Below, in pieces: positions 9,137 to 16,643 of a stretch of 22,988 nucleotides of DNA. Position numbers and translations under genes: made by a program. The stretch comes from JANXXV01 sp038230275 (GTDB lineage Bacteria > Acidobacteriota > Terriglobia > Bryobacterales > Bryobacteraceae). Numbering within the stretch: position 1 is the first letter of the stretch; each line of letters opens with the position of its first letter. The DNA is taken from assembly GCA_038230275.1 (NCBI GenBank), contig JBBRNO010000107.1:1-22988 (forward strand), read 5' to 3'. The notes under the pieces are model-generated. The model saw nothing but the letters and a program-made list of their open reading frames with translations. It was not told the DNA's origin and did not search any database.

Positions 9137-9165
9137 TTGACACGGCCGCGTTTCCGCAGCATACT
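9137..9165 (+). promoter_or_regulatory. Sigma-70-type promoter of the padR-permease operon
   Basis: TTGACA at 9137-9142 is a perfect -35 box. After exactly 17 bases comes CATACT at 9160-9165, a four-of-six match to the -10 consensus. Transcription would start near 9172, giving a leader of about 70 bases before the PadR ATG at 9241. Confidence 0.7.
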
Positions 9166-9167
9166 CC

Positions 9168-9183
9168 CCATAGATAGCTATGG
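9168..9183. promoter_or_regulatory. Palindromic operator-like site at the padR transcription start
   Basis: CCATAG and CTATGG form a perfect inverted repeat around ATAG, starting 3 bases after the -10 box and covering the predicted transcription start. A repressor bound here would block initiation. The PadR protein encoded directly downstream is the natural candidate for autorepression. Confidence 0.6.
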
Positions 9184-9216
9184 AACAAAGCATTGGCAGT
9201 GCGGTCACGCGCGCTT

Positions 9217-9244
9217 CCATAGACAGCTACCGGACTCGCTATGG
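9217..9244. promoter_or_regulatory. Second CCATAG/CTATGG pair spanning the padR start codon
   Basis: CCATAGACAGCTA at 9217-9229 is close to the first operator (CCATAGATAGCTA) and lies 49 bases downstream of it. A CTATGG half-site at 9239-9244 contains the padR ATG. This could be a second repressor site. As RNA, the two arms could pair and hide the start codon. Confidence 0.45.
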
Positions 9245-9573
9245 GTAAATCCAACAACGATGTACTGCAAGGCACCCTCGACCTACTGGTTCTCAAAACC
9301 TTGCTGCGCGGACCGATGCACGGCTACGGGATCGCGGTCCACATCCAGCAGGTCTCCGGCGACGTGCTACGGGTGGAGGAAGGATCACTCTACCCGGCAT
9401 TGCATCGCATCGAGCAGACTGGCTGGATCGGCGCGGAATGGGGCGTATCTGAAAACAATCGCCGCGCCAAGTATTACCGCCTCACCGCGGCCGGCCGCAA
9501 GCAACTCACGAAGGAAGAGGAGAAGTGGGAACAGTTGACCCGCGCCGTCGCAAAGCTGCTGCGGTACGCGTGA
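9241..9573 (+). CDS. PadR-family transcriptional regulator, acidobacterial type
   Basis: A 110-residue winged-helix repressor. The family signature is clear: LQGTLDLLVLKTLLRGPMHGYGIA, then EEGSLYPALHRIEQTGWI and RRAKYYRLTAAGRKQL. It ends shortly after the wing, as in the acidobacterial PadR subfamily, which typically stands directly before an ADOP permease. It is 10 bases upstream of the permease, with GAGGAGGA between them, so the two form one operon. The upstream repeats suggest it represses its own promoter. The inducing signal is unknown. Confidence 0.92.
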   Translation: MGKSNNDVLQGTLDLLVLKTLLRGPMHGYGIAVHIQQVSGDVLRVEEGSLYPALHRIEQTGWIGAEWGVSENNRRAKYYRLTAAGRKQLTKEEEKWEQLTRAVAKLLRYA

Positions 9574-9583
9574 GGAGGAACAG

Positions 9584-12289
9584 ATGTCTTGGATCAAGCG
9601 ACTGGCCAGTTCTTTCCGGAACGACAAACTGGAGCACCAACTGGATGACGAACAACGCTTCCACATAGAGATGCGCACCCAGGAGTTTTTGGCCGCCGGC
9701 ATGACGCCCGGCGAGGCTCACCGCCGTGCGCGGCTCCTGTTCGGCAACCAAACTCTGATTAAGGAAAGGACACGCGATGTGAATACCATCGGCTGGATTG
9801 AAACACTGGGGCAGGATTTGCGTTATGCCGTTCGCATGTTGCGCAAGAGTCCCAGCTTCACCGCCGTAGCGATCACGGCAATTGCCCTGGGCATCGGGGC
9901 GAACACCGCCATCTTCAGTTTGATGAATGCATTGGTTCTGCAGCCGTTGCGGGTAGAAAATCCCGGGCAACTGGTTCTAATCAACGAAATCAAGAGCGAT
10001 AAAGTGGACCAGCGTGTCCCCACCATGGCGGCATTTATGGAGTGGCAGAAGCACAGTCAAACTCTTCAGGACATCGCCCTGGCGGGTTTTGGCGGCGACC
10101 CGGCCACGCTCGCCGGTATCGGCCGCGCCGAGCGCGTGAGTGAAGGCGTGTGCGGCCTGAACTTCTTCTCCCTGCTCGGGGTCAAGCCATTCCGGGGCCG
10201 CTTTTTCCTTCCCGAAAACAAGAATGGCATGACTGACGACACGGTAATCAGTGAGAGTTTGTGGCGGCGGATGTTCGCCGCCGATCCAAATATTCTCGGC
10301 CAGACCGTAACCGTTGCAGGTCAAAAACACACCATCGTCGGTGTTCTGCCGCCCGGCTTCTCCATCTTTCCGTGGGACATGCATGTTGACGTCTGGTCGG
10401 CCTTTGAGACCTACAAATCGACAGAACTCCGCTGGCTACCGAAAATCGGACGGCTGAAACCTGGCGTCACCCGTCAGCAAGCCGAGGCGGAACTGAACGC
10501 CATCGCACGCGGCATGGAAGAACATTGGGATGCTGATGAAAAATGGGCCGTTCAAGTGGAATCGCTTCAGGAAGTCATCGCCAAGGATTTCCGGGGATAC
10601 TTCCATCTGCTGCAGGGTGCCGTTGGATTCATTCTGTTAATCGCCTGCGCGAATGTAGCCAATCTGCTGCTCGCCCGCGCCACCGTACGCCGGCGCGAGA
10701 TCGCAATCCGTGCGTCGCTGGGAGCCAGCCGTTCCCGCATCGTTCGACAACTGCTGGCCGAAAGCCTGTTGCTCGCGCTCATGGGTGGTGCGGTGGGTGT
10801 GCTGCTCGGATTCTGGGGCATCCATATGCTGATTTTGACAGCGCCCATGGATTGGATCAATTCGATCTCCATTCACCTGGATCTCCGGATGCTCGCTTTT
10901 ACAATCGGTGTGTCTGTGCTAACCGCGCTTCTGTTTGGCTTGCTGCCGGCCTTGCGTACATCGAGACCCGATCTTCAGGAAGCGCTAAAATCAGCCGGCG
11001 GGCCAGCGCAGAATGGCTCGTCACAACGAGCGCAAAGCTTTTTGCTGGTCTCTGAGATTTCTCTGGCGATGATACTGCTGGTCGGCGCCGGACTGATGAT
11101 TGATAGTTTCCTCCGCATGCATAAGTTGAATCTCGGCTTCAGTCCCAGTAACGTATTGAGCGCCGACGTATTTCTGGACGGGCCGAAGTTTTGGCACAAT
11201 ACGCAGGGAAAACCGGGCGGGTTTGTGAAAACGATTACGCCGGAATCTGACGTTTTCTACCGGCAACTTCTGGAGCGGGTGGAGCGGATGCCGGGCGTGG
11301 TCGACGTGGGCATTAGTCACCTTGCGCCTCCTGGCAGTCTGGAGACCCGTACCTTCCAAATTATTGGCCGCCCGGTTGTCGCATCCGGGCAGCAGCCGTC
11401 CGCTGGGATCGATGAGGTGAGCGCGGGATATTTCCGCAGCCTCGAAATCCCCATCCTGAAGGGCCGTTATCTTACCGACCGGGACGACGAGACATCTCCA
11501 TGGGTAGTGAATATCAACGAGGCGCTAGCCGAGCGATACTTCCCTAACGAGGATCCCATGGGCAAGCTGATTCGGACCTCGCTCTCCGCGGGTGACGAGA
11601 TGACGATGCAGGAAAGCCGGCCGCGGGAAATTGTGGGCATAGTCGGCGACGTCAGGCAGTTCGGCTATGGCTCGAGCATCAGTCCCATCATGTACGGATC
11701 ATACCGCCAGCACGGGGCGGATTATCCGGGCGGCTACTATGTCTTCCATACCTGGAAACGCATCACCGTCCGCACAGCCGCCACGCCGGCCAGCCTGATG
11801 GCTCCGCTACAAAAGGTAGTCGCCGAAATCGATAAGGATCAGGCGCTATTCGACGTCCATTCCATGGAAGTGGCTCTTTCAGACCGGATGGGATTTCCTC
11901 GCTTCCAGATGCGGCTGTTCGGGATCTTCGGCGGTCTGGCCCTGGTTCTGGCGGCAGTAGGCATGTATGGCGTGATGTCGTATCTGGTGACGCAACGCAC
12001 GCATGAAATCGGGCTCAGGATCGCCTTGGGTGCGCGGCGCGGCGATGTTCTGGGAATGGTAATCAGCCGCGGCATCAAAATAACGATTGCCGGTCTAGCC
12101 GCCGGCGTCGCTGCGTCGCTCGGACTAACGCGGCTGATTGCGGGCTTCCTCTTCGGAATTCAAACCAGTGATCCCAAGGCATACTGCATCGTGGCGCTCA
12201 TCCTGCTGACAGTCGCGCTGGTGGCCTGCTACATTCCCGCGCGACGGGCGGCGCAGGTCGATCCCATGATCGCCCTACGGCACGATTAG
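9584..12289 (+). CDS. ADOP-family duplicated permease (MacB/FtsX-type)
   Basis: An inner-membrane protein of 901 residues with two MacB/FtsX modules in one chain, matching the acidobacterial duplicated orphan permease family. A cytosolic prefix (residues 1 to about 75, with FRNDKLEHQLDDEQRFHIEM and GEAHRRARLLFGN) is followed by TM1 in FTAVAITAIALGIGANTAIF. Next come a periplasmic MacB-like domain, a three-helix FtsX block (GFILLIACANVANLLLARAT, REIAIRASLGASRSRIVRQL), then a second, diverged copy of the whole unit. The chain ends in HEIGLRIALGARRGDVLGMV and the IPARRAAQVDPMIALRHD motif. No ATPase gene is adjacent, hence 'orphan'. The substrate is unknown. Start ATG 9584 has a strong GAGGAGGA ribosome site. 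Its stop overlaps the convergent sigma-factor stop (12286-12289). Confidence 0.93.
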   Translation: MSWIKRLASSFRNDKLEHQLDDEQRFHIEMRTQEFLAAGMTPGEAHRRARLLFGNQTLIKERTRDVNTIGWIETLGQDLRYAVRMLRKSPSFTAVAITAIALGIGANTAIFSLMNALVLQPLRVENPGQLVLINEIKSDKVDQRVPTMAAFMEWQKHSQTLQDIALAGFGGDPATLAGIGRAERVSEGVCGLNFFSLLGVKPFRGRFFLPENKNGMTDDTVISESLWRRMFAADPNILGQTVTVAGQKHTIVGVLPPGFSIFPWDMHVDVWSAFETYKSTELRWLPKIGRLKPGVTRQQAEAELNAIARGMEEHWDADEKWAVQVESLQEVIAKDFRGYFHLLQGAVGFILLIACANVANLLLARATVRRREIAIRASLGASRSRIVRQLLAESLLLALMGGAVGVLLGFWGIHMLILTAPMDWINSISIHLDLRMLAFTIGVSVLTALLFGLLPALRTSRPDLQEALKSAGGPAQNGSSQRAQSFLLVSEISLAMILLVGAGLMIDSFLRMHKLNLGFSPSNVLSADVFLDGPKFWHNTQGKPGGFVKTITPESDVFYRQLLERVERMPGVVDVGISHLAPPGSLETRTFQIIGRPVVASGQQPSAGIDEVSAGYFRSLEIPILKGRYLTDRDDETSPWVVNINEALAERYFPNEDPMGKLIRTSLSAGDEMTMQESRPREIVGIVGDVRQFGYGSSISPIMYGSYRQHGADYPGGYYVFHTWKRITVRTAATPASLMAPLQKVVAEIDKDQALFDVHSMEVALSDRMGFPRFQMRLFGIFGGLALVLAAVGMYGVMSYLVTQRTHEIGLRIALGARRGDVLGMVISRGIKITIAGLAAGVAASLGLTRLIAGFLFGIQTSDPKAYCIVALILLTVALVACYIPARRAAQVDPMIALRHD

Positions 12290-12846
12290 CGTAACTCCCG
12301 CTTCAACCAGGCCTTTGCGAAATCCCAGTCGCGCTCAACGGTCCGCTGCGAAAGGTTCATCACCGCGGCAATCTCTTCCGCGCTCATCCCGCCGAAGTAA
12401 CGCAGTTCGACAACCTGTGCCTGGCGCGGCGCGATTTTCGCGAATTCCCCTAGCGCTTCATGCAGTGCCACAACGGACTCATCCTGTTCCGGCGACAGCA
12501 CAGCCACCTCGTCGACATTGATCTTGACTACGCCGGCGCCACGCTTGTCCGCGCCACGGGCGCGCGCCGCATCCACCAGGATGCGCCTCATTACCTGCGC
12601 CGATAAAGCGAAGAACTGCGCCCGATCCCGCCAGCCGGCATTCTTAACGTCTACCAGGCGAAGGTAGGCCTCGTTGACCAGCGCGGTGGTCTGCAGCGTG
12701 TTCCCCTCCCGTTCGTTTTTCATATACCGCCGGGCCATGCGGAGCAGGTCCTCATAGACAATCAACGTCAGCTTTTCGAACGCCTGTGGATCGCCATCCC
12801 TCCAAGCCCTCAACAAAACTGTGATTTCCTGCGATTCGTCCTGCAT
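12286..12846 (-). CDS. ECF-type RNA polymerase sigma factor (sigma-70, TIGR02999-like)
   Basis: A 186-residue sigma factor with region 2 (FEKLTLIVYEDLLRMARRYM, NTLQTTALVNEAYLRL, FALSAQVMRRILVDAARARG) and region 4 (PRQAQVVELRYFGGMSAEEI, SQRTVERDWDFAKAWLKREL). This is the subfamily common in Acidobacteriota and Planctomycetes, often found near Ser/Thr kinases. I chose the ATG at 12846 rather than 12888 because AGGAG at 12854-12858 (minus strand) is spaced 7 bases before it. No anti-sigma gene is adjacent. It is divergent from the metalloprotease-like and kinase-fusion genes, so those are candidate targets or controllers. Its stop is shared in part with the permease stop. Confidence 0.93.
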   Translation of the reverse strand: MQDESQEITVLLRAWRDGDPQAFEKLTLIVYEDLLRMARRYMKNEREGNTLQTTALVNEAYLRLVDVKNAGWRDRAQFFALSAQVMRRILVDAARARGADKRGAGVVKINVDEVAVLSPEQDESVVALHEALGEFAKIAPRQAQVVELRYFGGMSAEEIAAVMNLSQRTVERDWDFAKAWLKRELR

Positions 12847-12930
12847 CCTCGCACTCCTGCAAAAAAGATTATCACGCAGTGGCGGCATTTTCCTTTTGCT
12901 TGCGCCTGTTAGGGCAGAGGAAGGAAGGCA

Positions 12931-13533
12931 ATGAAAATCTTAGCAATGTTCGCAGTAGCGGGGATTCTGGGAGCGGGCGTTTCGGCGGCGGCAGATGGAC
13001 CCGCGCCGGAAGCAACGGTAATACTCTGCATGAACCTCGGCAACACGCAACAGATTGCCAGTCGGGCTCGCACAACCGCCACCGAAATCTTTCAGCGGAT
13101 CGGTGTCAGAGCCGAGTGGCGGCATGACGGGCCCTCCTGCCCCGTGGCAAGCGGCGCCATCAGGATCACGTTGTCCGAAGATCCCCCCAGGAACGATCAT
13201 CCCGGCTCACTCGCCTACGCCATGCCTTTCGAGGGAACCCACATCGTCGTGTTCTACGACCGGATGCGTGCAAATCACGATTCCAACCAATTGACTTACC
13301 TGCTCGCCTACGTTTTGGTTCACGAGGTTACACACATCTTGCAAGGCATCAGCTATCATCCCCGGAGCGGCATCATGAAGGCCCGATGGAACTCATCGGA
13401 CTACATCAGTATCCAAAATAGGTCTCTCGGCCTTTCGGATGAGGACGCGGAACGTATTCGCGCGGGTTTGGCATGGCGGGAAACTCGCCCGGTGGCCTTG
13501 CGGGCAAGTTCCCCACGAATGGTTCGTCCCTAA
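12931..13533 (+). CDS. Secreted HExxH metalloprotease-like protein, unknown family
   Basis: A 200-residue protein with a signal peptide (MKILAMFAVAGILGAGVSAAADG, cleavage near residue 21). The core contains HEVTHILQGISYH at residues 131-143: His131, Glu132 and His135 form a zinc-binding HExxH helix, with Gly139 and His143 possibly completing a metzincin-like site. Met149 in SGIMKARW is placed like a Met-turn. The spacing is HExxHxxxGxxxH, longer than the standard HExxHxxGxxH. Only two other cysteines (Cys33 and Cys70) are seen in the mature part and could form a disulfide. A ribosome site (AGGAAGG) precedes the ATG. The kinase-fusion gene begins 37 bases after its stop. No specific substrate can be named. 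Confidence 0.75.
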   Translation: MKILAMFAVAGILGAGVSAAADGPAPEATVILCMNLGNTQQIASRARTTATEIFQRIGVRAEWRHDGPSCPVASGAIRITLSEDPPRNDHPGSLAYAMPFEGTHIVVFYDRMRANHDSNQLTYLLAYVLVHEVTHILQGISYHPRSGIMKARWNSSDYISIQNRSLGLSDEDAERIRAGLAWRETRPVALRASSPRMVRP

Positions 13534-13570
13534 CCGGTGTAGCATAGGAGATCGTCCGAATGGTTACGCC

Positions 13571-16500
13571 ATGAGCGCCGAACGCTTCCAACAAATCGAA
13601 GAGCTATTCCACGCAGCGCGGCAGCATGACCCAAGAGAGTGCGGTACATTTTTGGCCCAGGCCTGCCGGGGCGATGAGGAGCTGCGGCGGGAAGTAGAGT
13701 CGCTGCTCGCGCAGGATGGTTCGGCCGGTCCCATGGATCGTCCGGCAATAGAAGTTGCGGCGGATCTGCTGGCAAGGGAGCCCGCGACACCGGTTGCCGC
13801 CGGAACTCAGTTCGGCCCCTACCAGATCGAATCCGCGTTAGGCGCGGGCGGCATGGTACGGGTTTACAAGGCTCGGGACACCAGGCTAGGCCGCACAGTC
13901 GCCATCAAGAATCTAAACCGGCGCTTCAGCGAACGCTTCGAGCGTGAGGCCCGCGCCATCTCCGCACTGAACCACCCGCACATTTGCACGTTGTACGACG
14001 TGGGTCCGAACTTTCTGGTAATGGAGGTAGTTGAGGGAGAGACGGTTGCAGCCACTCTTCGTAAAGGGGCGCTGTCCATCGATTTGGCGCTGAGCTGCGC
14101 CGCCCAGATCGCAGAAGCCCTAGCCGAGGCGCATTCCAAAGGCATCATCCATCGCGGCATGAAGCCCGCCAACCTTATGCTGACCCAGTCCGGTACCGTC
14201 AAGGTGATCGACTTTGGCCTGGCAAAACTGGACTACGTGACCGGCGCCGGGGAAACCACGCTGACAGCCGGCCTCGAAACGGCTTCTGGCCTCGTCTTGG
14301 GAACTGCGTTGTATATGTCTCCCGAGCAGGCTGAGGGTAAGCCGGTGGACGCTCGTTCGGATATTTTCTCCACCGGTGCGGTCCTGTATGAAATGCTCAC
14401 CGGTATCAGAGCTTTTGATAGTGATTCGACCGCGGGTGTAGTGAGCAAAGTCTTGCGTGATACGCCGCGGCGGATTCGCGAACTGCGGCCGGAAGTGCCG
14501 CGGGCAGCCGAGGTCATTGTCACGCGATGCCTGGAAAAGGATCCGGCGTTGCGGTATCCCTCCGGCAGCGAACTGGCCAGCGCGCTGATCGCCTGCGCGC
14601 GCCCATCACAGCGGGTTGGATTTTCGAAACGGGCACGTGTCCTGTCGGCCTGCGTTCTCATCGCGGTCATGTCGCTTGCAGGTTGGTTTTACTACCGTAA
14701 CTTGCGGGTGCGCTGGACCCGCAATGAAGCCCTTCCGAAGATCCAAGCCTTCATGATGAAGGGCGACAATTCGGCCGCATTCGATCTTACGCGCGATGCC
14801 CTCCATTATGTTCCGGACGATCCGCAGCTGAAGCAGTTCTGGTCCGAGATTTCTGTTTCGCCGGAAGTTGCCACAACTCCTGCTGGCGCAAAGGTGTCCT
14901 ACAAGCCATATAACGATGCGGCTTCCCCGTGGCGGCTGATGGGCGTTGCGCCGTTCCGGGGCGCTTTCCTTCCAAACGCATACTTGCGCCTCAGAGTGGA
15001 GAAAGATGGTTGGGATCCGGTGGAATTTGCAGCGCATTCGATGGCTTTGAGTGGCCAGAACGTACTTTTGTCCCACGTCGGCCGCATTCCATCCGGCATG
15101 GTTTCCGTTCCGGCGCAAGCGCCCTGGGCGGACACCGGCGGCGTCATGCCGCTACCCGATTATTTCCTCGATAAGTTTGAAGTTACTAACCACCAGTTCC
15201 AGCGCTTCCTCGACGCAGGCGGCTACCGCGATCATAAATACTGGAATCAGCCGTTCCGCCGGGAAGGCCGCGAAATTTCGTTCGCACAAGCAAGCGCATC
15301 CTTCCGGGACTCTACCGGCCGGCCAGGACCAGCCACGTGGGAACTAGGCGTGTTTCCTAAAGACAAGGGGGACTTTCCTGTTTCCGGCGTCAGCTGGTTC
15401 GAAGCCAACGCGTATTGCGCGTATGCCGGTAAGTCCCTACCAACCGTTCACCATTGGCGGAAGGCGGCCGGGTTCGGAATCTTCTCTGACATTCTTCTCT
15501 TAAGCAATTTCGCCGGCGCCGGCACCGCGCCTACCGGTGCGAATACCGGCATTTCCGCATTTGGCGCTTACGACATGGCGGGGAACGTCAAAGAGTGGTG
15601 CCAGAATGAGGCGGGACAGCTTCGGGCAATTCTAGGCGGCGGATGGAACGAGGCGATCTACTCCTATCGTGATCGAGACGCGCAAGACCCGTTTTCGCGG
15701 GCCCCACAGTATGGAATGCGGTGTGCTGTTTACCCAGCCGCCATCCCACTGGAGGCGCTGGCTGCGATTGGCGGATCGGAACGCGATTATTCGACGGAGA
15801 AGCCAGTAACCGACGATGCATTTCAGATCTATCGCCGGATGTATCAATACGACCGGACGGCGCTGGACGCCAAAACAGAGAGCGTCGACGATTCCAATCC
15901 GTACTGGCGCAGAGAGAAGGTCAGCTATCGTGCAGCCTACGGTGGCGAGCGGATCCCGGCCAATTTATATCTGCCCAAGAATGCCAAGCCTCCCTACCAG
16001 ACTGTTTTGTGGGTGCCCGGCGGATACGCGTGGCTCCTACGCGACAGCGAAACAGGTGTGGGAACGGAATGGTTCAATTTTCTGATGCGGACCGGGCGAG
16101 CCGTTCTCTACCCGGTGTACCAGGCGACATTTGAGCGGGGCGGACGCGCGCTGCCGTGGACATCAGGCCCCAATGTTTTTCGCGACACGCTCATCCAGAT
16201 TGCAAAAGACGTTTCGCGGTCGGTGGATTTCCTGGAGAGCCGATCTGACGTTCAGAGCGGCAAATTGGCTTACTACGGACTCAGTACCGGAGGGACGTGG
16301 GGGCCGATCTTTCTGGCTCTGGAGCCGCGGTTCAAGACAGGCATCCTGGTCGGGGGCGGTCTATTTATGGGTAAAGCGCCCTCCGAAGCGGACGTTCTTA
16401 ACTTCGCGCCGCGAGTTCGGATACCGGTCCTGATGCTGAACGGACGTTACGATTTCGCTGTGCCGTCCGAAGCCGTGCAGAAACCGATGTTCCGGTTGCT

Positions 16501-16642
16501 CGGCAGTCCGGAGCGCGACAAGCAACTCATCCAGGTGGATTCAGGGCATCTCGTTCCGCTACGGGACCTGGTGCGGGAGGTGTTGAACTGGCTCGACCGC
16601 TACATTGGCCCCGTTGATATTACTGTTAACAGCAAGCTATAA
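13571..16642 (+). CDS. Kinase-like/membrane/FGE-sulfatase/alpha-beta hydrolase fusion, probable pseudokinase
   Basis: A 1023-residue multidomain protein. Residues 1-75 are a conserved pre-kinase leader. Residues 81 to about 345 are a Hanks-type Ser/Thr kinase domain: GAGGMVRVYKARD glycine loop, Lys113 in VAIK, DFG at 214-216, SPEQ activation-segment end and DARSDIFSTGAVLYEMLTG. The catalytic loop reads HRGMKPAN at 194-201 instead of HRDLKPxN, so the catalytic base Asp is Gly196. One TM segment spans about 356-375 (LSACVLIAVMSLAGWFYY). Residues about 504-725 are an FGE-sulfatase domain (FLDKFEVTNHQFQRFL, FPVSGVSWFEANAYCAYAGK, YDMAGNVKEWC, GMRCAV). Residues about 770-1013 are an alpha/beta hydrolase with nucleophile Ser905 (GLSTGG), Asp961 and His993. 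The ATG at 13571 starts the conserved leader; the ribosome site is weak. Confidence 0.88.
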   Translation: MSAERFQQIEELFHAARQHDPRECGTFLAQACRGDEELRREVESLLAQDGSAGPMDRPAIEVAADLLAREPATPVAAGTQFGPYQIESALGAGGMVRVYKARDTRLGRTVAIKNLNRRFSERFEREARAISALNHPHICTLYDVGPNFLVMEVVEGETVAATLRKGALSIDLALSCAAQIAEALAEAHSKGIIHRGMKPANLMLTQSGTVKVIDFGLAKLDYVTGAGETTLTAGLETASGLVLGTALYMSPEQAEGKPVDARSDIFSTGAVLYEMLTGIRAFDSDSTAGVVSKVLRDTPRRIRELRPEVPRAAEVIVTRCLEKDPALRYPSGSELASALIACARPSQRVGFSKRARVLSACVLIAVMSLAGWFYYRNLRVRWTRNEALPKIQAFMMKGDNSAAFDLTRDALHYVPDDPQLKQFWSEISVSPEVATTPAGAKVSYKPYNDAASPWRLMGVAPFRGAFLPNAYLRLRVEKDGWDPVEFAAHSMALSGQNVLLSHVGRIPSGMVSVPAQAPWADTGGVMPLPDYFLDKFEVTNHQFQRFLDAGGYRDHKYWNQPFRREGREISFAQASASFRDSTGRPGPATWELGVFPKDKGDFPVSGVSWFEANAYCAYAGKSLPTVHHWRKAAGFGIFSDILLLSNFAGAGTAPTGANTGISAFGAYDMAGNVKEWCQNEAGQLRAILGGGWNEAIYSYRDRDAQDPFSRAPQYGMRCAVYPAAIPLEALAAIGGSERDYSTEKPVTDDAFQIYRRMYQYDRTALDAKTESVDDSNPYWRREKVSYRAAYGGERIPANLYLPKNAKPPYQTVLWVPGGYAWLLRDSETGVGTEWFNFLMRTGRAVLYPVYQATFERGGRALPWTSGPNVFRDTLIQIAKDVSRSVDFLESRSDVQSGKLAYYGLSTGGTWGPIFLALEPRFKTGILVGGGLFMGKAPSEADVLNFAPRVRIPVLMLNGRYDFAVPSEAVQKPMFRLLGSPERDKQLIQVDSGHLVPLRDLVREVLNWLDRYIGPVDITVNSKL

Positions 16643-16643
16643 A

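Noticed and set aside
9584..12289. MacB macrolide exporter
   Set aside because: There is no ATPase domain or adjacent ATPase gene, and the duplicated permease with its N-terminal prefix beside PadR fits the ADOP family better.
12847..12888. Longer start for the sigma factor at 12888
   Set aside because: The extra 14 residues do not look like the family N-terminus, and a well-spaced AGGAG directly precedes the ATG at 12846.
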